Positions 56,059-64,000 of a stretch of DNA of 64,000 nucleotides are shown in pieces. The notes below the pieces were generated by a model. That model saw nothing but the letters and a program-made list of their open reading frames with translations. It was not told the origin of the DNA and ran no database searches. The translations under genes and the position numbers were made by a program. The stretch's first letter is position 1, and each line of letters starts with the position of its first letter. Origin of the DNA: Taudactylus pleione (taxonomy: Eukaryota > Chordata > Amphibia > Anura > Myobatrachidae); assembly GCA_031769625.1 (NCBI GenBank), contig JAUIMM010000566.1, forward strand, positions 2,671,001 to 2,735,000, in the 5' to 3' direction.

Positions 56059-56230
56059 ATATCACAGAAGAGCATTTCTGGTCTTACACTTTGTGGCTTG
56101 TACAGTAAATGACCCTTGGGTTCTGAACATACATGTTCCTATCACAGCCTTTTAGAACCTTGTGAAATAATATTAATTCCTACCAGTACAAAAGTTCTTT
56201 ATTTAGATTCAACAACCAGAGAAGGAAACT

Positions 56231-56625
56231 AAGAGCCTGATTCAGACATGCTAATGCCGCAGCCAGTGGGATTCGGAAAGAGATGCCCAACGGCTGAGAC
56301 TCCAATCCACTGCTATTCGTAATAAGTCTTACCATCTGCACCATCGGACGCACCATCAGACATTAGAGCAGCCCTATGGTTGTAACATTACCGCCGGTGC
56401 CAGCGCAACTAGGAAAAAAGACGCAGCCGCTGGCTGCTACACGCCTGCAACATGCCCGCAACGCGCCTGCGTTTAGCTAGCCACTCCCCTGTTACCACCA
56501 AGGAACGCCTACTGACGCTGTCTCTTTCTGCAACCAGATTCGCTCTGTGTCCCCCGGCGATAACCATCCGGACGCATGAGACCGAAAACGACACTGCGAC
56601 CACCTCTGAATTTTGGTATTTTTAT
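56231..56625. mobile_element. GGCCTGATTC-type MITE
   Basis: Left AAGAGCCTGATTCAGACATGC; the right end is indistinct near CACCTCTGAATTTTGG at about 56610. It has CGCCTGCGTTTAGC and GCATGAGACC internal motifs of the group. Confidence 0.5.
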
Positions 56626-57040
56626 ATCTGGTTTGTTATTAGAAAGAACAGTTTAAGAATACAAAATCTGTTTTTGACTTTAAGAAACATTGCTCCTTAA
56701 CTCTGCAACTATAATGATGGCCCACATTCTCCAGCTCCTCTGTGACATGTTTTATGTAATTAGTGTATTGTGCAGCTAGCTAACATGAGTTCTCATGAGC
56801 GCATTAAGTGGAAACAAAAACTAAAGAAGATGACACTTTCATCCAGTCTCCTGAGATTACCTGAAGTGTCAGTGTTCCTTATCTACCTCTCAGTGCGGCT
56901 GTGTGTTTCGTGCAGAAACTGTTACATCTTTTAAAGGGATGTAGTTATAAGACCGGTGGCCGCGATTCTGCCCGTCTAAATCCCGATGGGGGAAGCCCGA
57001 CAAGGGACTTAAGATAGGTGTCGAAATACCAATGCCTATC
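56626..57040 (+). other. Intron, unassigned
   Basis: No exon or repeat recognised. Confidence 0.5.
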
Positions 57041-57313
57041 TAAAGCTGCATACACACGGTACAATCTCTGTACCACCAACGACATGAAAGAGATCTTTCA
57101 GTGGAGTCATCCTGCCACATCTCTGAACAGACATAGTTGATGATAACGTCCAGAATGGCCTGCATGTATGGGCGATCATAGATATCTTTATCGTTCATGC
57201 GGGAACGCGCATCGTTGGTCATTCACTGCATAAGATGAACAATATGAACGCTATATCGTTGAATGATAGCGTTATCGTTCATAGATATCGTACTGTGTGT
57301 ACGCAGCTTTAAT
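57041..57313. mobile_element. hAT-like MITE with AAGCTGCATACACACGG ends
   Basis: Left AAGCTGCATACACACGGTAC, right GTACTGTGTGTACGCAGCTT. The centre has several TATCGTTCAT and ATGAACGATA-like inverted pairs. Confidence 0.85.
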
Positions 57314-57315
57314 CC

Positions 57316-57785
57316 CGATGCCGGAATACAGAAGGACGCCAGGTAAGTCCGGGGCGCACTTGCTGTTAGCCGCGGGGGAGGGTTAGGCTTAGGCAGCGTA
57401 GCGGGCTTAGGGTCACTTTTTTTTGGGGGGGGGGGTTGGGGTTAGGCACCACAGCAGGGGTTAGGGTTGGGAACTAAGGGGGGGAGTGTTAGGGTTAGGC
57501 ACCACTGGAGGGGTTAGGGTTAGGCACTAAGGGGGGAGTGTTAGGGTTAGGCACTAAGGGGGGAGTGTTAGGGTTAGGCATGAAGGGGGTAGACTAGGTT
57601 AGGCACTAATGGGAAGGGTTAGGGTGCGGGTGGGGAGGGTTAGGGTTAGGCTACAAAAAGGGAGGGTTAGGGGGAGAGGGGGGGGGTAAGTATACTTACC
57701 CGATCCCTGTTGGGATACCAACAATCAGGATGCTGCTGTCGGTATTGTGACAGGGGGCATCCCAACAGCCGGCATTACATACCCA
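57316..57785. mobile_element. Element with telomere-like GGTTAGGGTTAGG core
   Basis: From 57370 to 57680 GTTAGGGTTAGGCAC units alternate with G-rich spacers such as AAGGGGGGAGTG. The right side has GGGATACCAACAATCAGGAT and GGGGGCATCCCAACAGCC, related to the element at 60028. It is irregular, so it is an interspersed repeat and not a telomere tract. Confidence 0.6.
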
Positions 57786-58046
57786 TTCCCTTTTAAGTAC
57801 AAGTTACTTGAATATTATTAATTCATTCCACAATGTACAGAGTAATTGGCCCATTCTATCATCTATGTACAGTTATACATAGCTTTACAGTGGAAAGATA
57901 CCTGTGGATAATAAAAAAAAACATACTCCAAAATTCATTACAAAGAATTTAGGCATATTTACCACAATGCACATTTAAAATGTGGTTGTGGTGTGATATT
58001 TTCGCCTATTTCACATGAATGTATTAAAATTCGCACTCAGGGACAG

Positions 58047-58578
58047 AGGGCCTGATTCAGCAAGGAACGCACGCTAGTAGATGCACGATCCCAGCTGCTG
58101 TGAGAGTATGCTAACCAATGCAGACGCACGGAGACCTCAGCACAAGAAGCAGACACCCAGCAAAACGTAAGCCGCCCACCTATGCCGTGATTGACAGCGT
58201 AAACATCGGGAACATCGAGTGCCATCAAAGCTGCGTGTAAGCTAAGGTTAGACCTGATCCTGCCGCAGGACTTGAGAGATTCCTGCACGCAGAGAGGCGC
58301 CTGGCTGCGTGTGGCACCGCTGAGATTAATTTATGCACGCACCTGTAACGGCGTGCGAACACACAGGCATGCCTGCGTTCGGCCGTCCACCCCCTGTCAC
58401 CACCCACACTTCATGCCAATCAACATCGAAGGTGTCTGCAAGCTCCCTGTGTACTCTGAAAGAGCCCTTACCATACTCAGCAACCTGTTCGCACACGTGC
58501 AATGCGATGCATACGCATGTGCAGATCGCAAACATCATGCGTCCTCTCCTGTGCGTTCCTTGCTGAATCAGGGCCAGA
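58047..58578. mobile_element. GGGCCTGATTC-type MITE
   Basis: Left AGGGCCTGATTCAGCAAGGA, right TTCCTTGCTGAATCAGGGCC. The long matching ends (about 20 bases) identify it clearly. It contains GCATACGCATGTGCAG. Confidence 0.85.
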
Positions 58579-59660
58579 GTTTGCGAGAAAGCCCTGTCCC
58601 TGCAAATTTTCTCCCTGCACTTTTCAAGGTATCTTTTGCAACAAAAACCCCCCTGAAACTGTGCTGGTACATGCGCTGCTGGGTCCCCCCCCCCCCCATG
58701 CTCCTACCAATCCCCCTCCCCCTGCTCAGCTTACAATTACCTCCGTTTAGGTGATCAGTAAGCTCCTCGGTGATCCCTTCCTCTGATCCCGGCAACTGAG
58801 GATGCCGTTGGGACTTTACAGCATCTCACTTTACCAATCAGGTGACCGGGGCACAGCGATTAGATTACCGGTCACTGAGGAGGTTACTGAATTAATGTTC
58901 ACCTAATTGGAGGTAAGTGTGTTTTTATTTTGTTTTTTACTGTGATCAGCCTGTGGTCTATGAGACACACAGGCTGATCACCAAATCCTACTCCTGGTTC
59001 TGCTTTCCCTGTCAGCAGATAAGGAAGGCTGAGCTAGAATAGGTGAAACACAGGGGGGAGGTAGGGGTCCTGCATACTGTCATCTTCAGATAGTTTTTTT
59101 ATTGCAGGGCTTCCTTACGATATTTTTCTTTACAATTTCTTTCATTAAATCTGAAGCAGATCGCATTTCCCATTACAACTATGGGAAATGCTATCTGCTT
59201 AGTAAAAGGATGCATATTTAAGGTCCTGGAGTAGTTTTTTTCTGGAAACTGCTCCAACAGCCTTTTGATACATTTAAGTGATACTAAAATAATATGAAAA
59301 GGGTGTGAAAACACCCGTTTTCACATTATTTTAGTAAAAATAAGACTGATAACTTGACGCCTTAGGGTCATATTTGTAAAAAAAATTGGGGATATCCTTT
59401 GAAAACACCTGTTTTTAAGGGGTTCTTGCAAATATTAAGGATCCCCTGAAGTTATGTATGGGGTACCGCAGCAGATTTCATAGATATGTGCTGTGATCCC
59501 CATTTTAGTTTACAAAAGCAGCTCCCATGGGTTTCAATGAGGGCTGCTAAAATGCCGACTTTACTCAGCACCATAATGCGAAGCATTACAGAGATTGGCA
59601 CCCTGCAGCTAATGCCATGGGCTGCGTATTTCACAGTTTATCGGGAATGGGATGCAAAGA
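58579..59660 (-). mobile_element. Long MITE-like element, reverse relative of 7857-9780
   Basis: Shares in reverse orientation GCAGATCGCATTTCCCAT (59156) and GTGTGAAAACACCCG with TTCACATTATTTTAG (59300-59330). A (C)n run is at 58685-58698. CAGCCTGTGGTC at 58948 and ACAGGCTGATCACC at 58968 form a hairpin. No protein homology. Confidence 0.45.
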
Positions 59661-60027
59661 ATACAGTAAGTGACTCTGCATCCCCCATACGTGTGTGCAC
59701 TCATGTTCAGAGCATGCACAATGCAAATTCCCGCCAGATATGCTCCGCAGACAGGAGTATCTTCAGCTCTGCATTAGCCCCAAGGTCTCTAGCAAAGCAC
59801 TTCCTCATCTAACCTTACTAACCTCCTTATACTGCTCCCTGGCATACTGTAAGCTTCTGACATCTCTTCCTGTCTCAGATGAGTAGTTACTAAGTAAGGA
59901 AGGTACACACCTGATCAGGGGAAAGCCATGGGGCTTAAGATAGTGATCCTATGTTGAAAAGAGTGGCAGGTACTGGAAATAAAGTAAAGAAACCCGGAGC
60001 AGTGGCCTCTCATATAAAACGCAATGT
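59661..60027 (+). other. Intron, unassigned
   Basis: No exon or well-defined repeat. Confidence 0.45.
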
Positions 60028-60195
60028 AATGGATGTAGTTGGCATCCCGGCGGTCGGGATGCCCGCGGTCAGAATCCCAACAGCAGTCGGACTCCTGGTT
60101 TCAAGATCCCAACCGCTGACATCCCGACGGTAAGTATTAGGGTTAGGGTAGGGGTTAGCGCTTAGAGGAGGGTAAGGGTTAGCGCTTCTGGGCAC
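60028..60195. mobile_element. MITE end with telomere-like units
   Basis: Starts GGATGTAGTTGGCATCCCGG, has GTCGGGATGCCCGCGGTC, and runs into ATTAGGGTTAGGGTAGGGG. It is related to 57316-57785 and appears truncated on the right. Confidence 0.55.
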
Positions 60196-60636
60196 CCAAT
60201 CTCTAGGGAACATTATCTGAAGATGTAGTCACGCTGGTACTTGGCTTTCTCGTTTGGTGCAAGACTGCTTTGGACATTATTAGAATATGACTTGAAGATT
60301 GAGCTCTGTGGCTTTTAATATTTTCTCTTGGAAAGCCAGGAGGCCGAATGCTTTTCTGTGCAACGTTGCTATCTACAAAAAGGAGATCTTCAGCACATAA
60401 CCTATAGCAACAAAACGGTGCATGCAGGGTCCAAACTACTGCTAGGTGATTTAAGTTGGCCGCCTTAGAGTGCCACAGTTTAGTGGGCTCCTAATAAAAT
60501 AACTTTTTAATGCTTATTTAAAAAAAAAAAAAAAAAAACCTTGCCTGGACAGTGGCTCTGATAGGAACCTGTACTGACAAAGAGCTTTGTAGTAAATAAC
60601 CCAGACCATAGAATAACAGGGACTACGGTCTCTGGG
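60196..60636 (+). other. Intron, unassigned, with an A-run
   Basis: An (A)n run of about 19 lies at 60520-60538 and may mark an old retroposed sequence. No coding homology. Confidence 0.4.
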
Positions 60637-61085
60637 CCTGATTCACTACGGATCTCTATTCTGCTTATACACACGCAACACAGTTGCTAATATCAGCGGT
60701 GATATGTAAATGTTTGCATTGCGATCGCAGCCTGACATAAGAACGCCCACTTCCCCTTACTCACATAGCAAAACAATCGGTAACATCGAGTAACTTCGGA
60801 CCCATATGCACAATTAAGGCGGGTCAGACCTCACTCAGGAATTGCTTACTTCTGCGCACGCTATGAGACCTCAGGCGGCGTTTGGTATCGCAGTGACTAA
60901 TTTATGCACTCCAGTGCAACGCTGTTGAAATGCACGGGCACGCCTGCGTTTGCTCGACCACCCCCCATGGCACCACCCACTCTGTCATGGGTCTGTGCGA
61001 TCGCAGTTCTGAACGCAGTGTCTGACTGGGATGCATATGCATGCGCAGTGCGAATTAATCGAATACATAAACCAATGCGGAAACA
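60637..61085. mobile_element. GGGCCTGATTC-type MITE, right end degraded
   Basis: Left GGGCCTGATTCACTACGGAT. Inside, GCATTGCGATCGCAGCC, GGCACGCCTGCGTTTGC and GCATATGCATGCGCAGTGC fit the group. No clean right terminal repeat is visible near 61080. Confidence 0.55.
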
Positions 61086-61139
61086 GTCTCTTCTGCATAG
61101 TTTTAGTTTTAATAAATAGACCCAAAAAGCAACCGATAA

Positions 61140-61475
61140 ATCATACTTCCTACCTTGTCATTTCTCTTCCCGGGAGAAGCCCGGGTAAGAGAATCAGAAG
61201 GGTGGCAACAGGGGCGGGGCCTGCGTCATCAAGCCCCGCCCACTCGTGGCAAAATTGATGCGATTGGTTAGAATTTACTTAGGAGGTGAGGCCAAATTAC
61301 GTGATTCATGTAGAATCACATCATTAAGCCCCGCCCCCTACATGGAGACCCACAATCGGCGCGGACATTCTCATTCTGCCACTTCACTAGGAAGTGGGCA
61401 GAATGCGGGAGAAATGCCTACCCTTCCGGGGGAGCGGGGGGTTACCCGAAAAATCAGGAGGGTAGGCATGTATGC
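61140..61475. mobile_element. GC-rich MITE related to 9945-10318
   Basis: CATACTTCCTACCTTG at the left and AGGAGGGTAGGCATGTATG at the right frame a body with GGGGCGGGGCC and AAGCCCCGCCC. Non-coding. Confidence 0.55.
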
Positions 61476-61508
61476 GATAAATGCTAATATGGCCACCACA
61501 CTGAACAA

Positions 61509-61522
61509 AATTGTAGCAATGC

Positions 61523-61555
<33 letters not shown>

Positions 61556-61710
61556 CATACATTTACTTATATATCACCAGAATTTTCCATTGTGCTTTAC
61601 AATTGGGAAACATAATATCATGGTTTTATGTTATCTCTTACCCAAACTTCTCTAAGCTTAGATTTTTGGAGCTTGCCCCTGGTACCGTAGCTAAGAGAAA
61701 CCGAATGATT
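61509..61710 (-). mobile_element. L2-type tail fragment with (ATT)n
   Basis: An (ATT)n run at 61509-61556 is followed by ATACATTTACTTATATATC and TGTGCTTTACAATTGGG, which look like the complement of an L2-type tail. About 200 bases or less are preserved. Confidence 0.5.
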
Positions 61711-61741
61711 ACATAAGAAAAGAGGTGTTTTAAACCTCTAG

Positions 61742-62300
61742 GATGGGGGCAGGCATGTATGCAAATTACTTGTTGGAGTTAGCCTATGGCAATCAGGGGC
61801 GGGTTTGTAACGGGAACATTATATAAAGGGCTAGAAGTGTAGGCCCAAGTCTCTTTGTTCCAGATTCCCCTCCCTCCCTCCCCTATAAATTTTGGTATGT
61901 TGTGGGTTTGTTTTTTTATGTGGCGGGAAAGAACGGTAGGTCACCAGTCCGGGTGCAATTATGATTTAAGGGCGCTCCCTTCTGTTGACTGGTAGTTGGC
62001 TGTACCAACCTAACGGGGGGCAGTATCACCACCTAAACGGGTGGGAAGTCAAGATAGAGGCTGAGCGTTACCTTTTGTTGTTGATATGATTTACATGGTT
62101 ATGTGTATGCACTCTGGGCGATGTACGCCTGCTATGCCTTTTGTTGTTTGTGTGCGGGCATAGCAGATCTGGCTGATTTCTGGCCGTCCTTTCTTTGCCA
62201 CCATACAACCTTAAATAATAATAAATTATTATTGCTCCAATAAATCGCCATCAAGTTATCTGCCAAATCCACGTCTCAGTGTCTTTATTTTATGTTAGTA
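61742..62300 (+). mobile_element. Possible solo LTR
   Basis: Contains TATATAAAGGGC at about 61830 as a TATA candidate, and about 400 bases later CAATAAATCGCC at about 62239 as a polyadenylation signal followed by about 60 bases. This spacing is typical of U3-R-U5 in an LTR. No second copy or clear TG...CA boundaries were fixed. The family is unknown. Confidence 0.35.
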
Positions 62301-62980
62301 TGATAAGTGGTTTGCACACATGACAACACCTCATCCGATAGAAGGTTTATGCCATTTTCAGACCTTCGTGAGCTTTACCATTTGCGAATGTAGCACACAA
62401 ACATAACAGTGTCAGCGAGTGAGGGCTGTTCATCGGGAAACATTGCTAAACAGCTGCAATAAATTGGAGATAAACAATGCAAAATTATATATTATCATGA
62501 CATTCCCTGATAAATGCAAAGTCCCCCAGTGTAGCAATCTCATACAATGGGGCTCTCTGTACTTGAAGACAATTTAAATTTAGCATTCTGTAACTCAAAC
62601 CCTAATTTTATAATTGTCATATGAGGCCCTTCCTTGTACCTAACCTTCATTCAACATGCAGCTCTCCTTACCATCTGCCTATTTTTCCTGTTAAAGTACA
62701 ATTGCACACCTGTAGATGCTACCATCTTTATACGCATGAATGTATTTTTTGCTTAATACTGGAATTTCATAAGGTGCTACACTGCTGTCAGGTGCCCTAC
62801 TGTCATTAAAGAGTGAATAGCGGGGATAGAAAAAGTGAAAATACAATGCATATTCGTGATATAATAGAATCTCATGTGTAAAAATGGATGTTTCATACAT
62901 ATATTTGGTCACTGGAGGGCAGCAAATACTAAGCTTTGAATCGCATAGTGTAAGAAACTTTCCTATATTCTCTACCCCAG
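62301..62980 (+). other. Intron end before the last exon seen
   Basis: No repeat recognised. The pyrimidine-rich acceptor TTCTCTACCCCAG lies at 62968-62980. Confidence 0.55.
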
Positions 62981-63136
62981 GCTCACGTGCAGAATATCCC
63001 CGGCTGGGACTGGAGAATTGGGGACAGCATCCTCTGCCTCTCAGAACTGAAATTGGGTTTCATGGCTCAAGGCTGCCTTGTCCCTGGACTCTCTACTTTG
63101 CTAATAAATCTGTGTTCAATGAAAGCGGATGCAAAG
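62981..63136 (+). CDS. KCNU1: KCNU1-like (Slo3) channel, later RCK1 exon
   Basis: This 156-base, 52-codon exon is phase 0 at both ends, with donor GTGAGA. It reads AHVQNIPGWDWRIGDSILCL, then SELKLGFMAQGCLVPGLSTL, then LINLCSMKADAK. Slo1 has [20 protein letters not shown] and [20 protein letters not shown] at the same exon. GCLVPGL agrees with mammalian Slo3 as I recall it. The exon follows directly on QSHNK of the previous one across the 25.8-kb intron. The next exon (the KxxW-linker region) was not found before 64000. Confidence 0.94.
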
Positions 63137-63537
63137 GTGAGATGCTGACATAATTAAAATTCCATAGTGGATGTGCATAAATATAACTTACTGCGTCAAT
63201 GTCTCCCCTTCTGGAGTAAAAATAAGGTGATTGTAGAGCCTATATGATTTAATATGTAAATGGTGTGGTCACATACCTCAGGCACCACAGATGGCTGTAT
63301 CATGGATTAGAGCCTATGGTTTCTATAAAATGTTGTGGTCACACTGTCTCTAGCACCCAATTGTCCCCATATTTAAGACAATTGTTGTCAGCTATTTCCA
63401 CAGGTGCTCATTAATCGATATGTTTGGGTGAGGTTCTGTCTCTATTAGCCAATGAGCTAGCATGCCTGAGCCCATGAATAAAAGCATAGTGTGTGTATAA
63501 AATCTGTGTGATACCTGGTGGCAAATGATGCAGAGAA

Positions 63538-63568
<31 letters not shown>

Positions 63569-64000
63569 TGCGTGTGTGTGTGTGTTGGCTAGGAATTGGT
63601 ATGAGATGCTGGCGGCTGAATAGCCGTCGCTTCAAATACCGAAACGGAAAGCCCGAACGCTGAAGATCACGACTGGGGCTTGTAAGTAAGGTCCCAGGGC
63701 TTGCTGACCACTGTTCTATTCTGATGTTCTTTTTTTTCAGACGTATCACTTCAGGGTATCTTAATTGATGCCTTTCATCTATACATATTTATACATATAG
63801 ATATTTATTTTGTCCACCGGTCACAGTGCCTGGGCCAGGCTGCGGGCCAGCTCACAGGTTTTTTTCTGTCTATCCAACTGCCACTCTGCACATGATATGG
63901 GGAAGCAATAATAGCTGGCCATTCAAATGCAGGAAAATGGTCCATCTTATGGACGTGTGAGTGGAAAATCGTGGAGGCCATACTCTGACGGACATCTGCA
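63137..64000 (+). other. Intron with a (GT/GC)n microsatellite
   Basis: 63537-63585 is a run of GTGT, GCGT and GTGT units. The rest has no recognised exon; the TTTTTTTCAG at 63731-63740 looks like an acceptor, but the following codons do not match the expected Slo segment. Confidence 0.5.

Noticed and set aside
10951..63136. KCNMA1 (Slo1) as the gene identity
   Set aside because: Vertebrate Slo1 is almost invariant, while these exons differ at many positions and share local motifs with Slo3.
63741..63800. Possible next Slo exon after a TTTTTTTCAG acceptor
   Set aside because: The translation does not match the expected Slo segment after the RCK1 exon in any frame.

Overview
This is a stretch of a large, repeat-rich vertebrate nuclear genome, most likely an anuran amphibian (frog or toad). 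Introns are kilobases long. The repeat mix is L2-type and L1/Tx1-type LINEs, Penelope-like fragments, two DIRS tyrosine-recombinase retrotransposons, Tc1 remnants, and dozens of small inverted-repeat elements (MITEs). The anuran assignment rests on this repeat mix and is an inference; the species is not identified.

The only host gene recognised is on the + strand. It is the middle of a Slo-family potassium channel gene, most like KCNU1 (Slo3). Eight exons with correct splice sites and compatible phases were found: 10951-11026 (S5), 18391-18558 (pore loop and start of S6), 20171-20262 (S6 end and linker), 23747-23857, 32770-32872, 34542-34624 and 37078-37147 (RCK1), and 62981-63136 (later RCK1). 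The S1-S4 exons should lie upstream of the window and the rest of the cytoplasmic domain downstream. The selectivity filter reads TAGYGD. The RCK1 residues that bind Ca2+ and Mg2+ in Slo1 are mostly changed, as expected for a Slo3-type channel.

Nearly everything else is intronic mobile DNA. At 1258-6947 is a DIRS element with inverted terminal repeats, internal complementary region, gag, RT-RNase H and tyrosine recombinase remains; its RT active site is destroyed. Introns between 11 kb and 37 kb hold an L2 LINE, a Tc1 element with an internal inversion, a 5'-truncated L1/Tx1 LINE with candidate target-site duplication, a Penelope-like RT fragment, LTR-like pieces and many MITEs. The 25.8-kb intron at 37148-62980 holds a second DIRS element (42431-55507). 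That element has been expanded by nested insertions: a tRNA/L2-type SINE, a gene remnant of an unusual transposon-associated protein, several MITEs and a 2.3-kb possible Penelope-like insertion.

The most unusual DNA structure is a MITE family built almost entirely of nine or more hairpins laid end to end (7278-7770, 7993-8530, 21744-22241, 43726-44191). Very short copies consisting only of the two fused ends also occur (36813-36865, 47987-48022). No rRNA, tRNA, CRISPR array or bacterial-type gene was seen.
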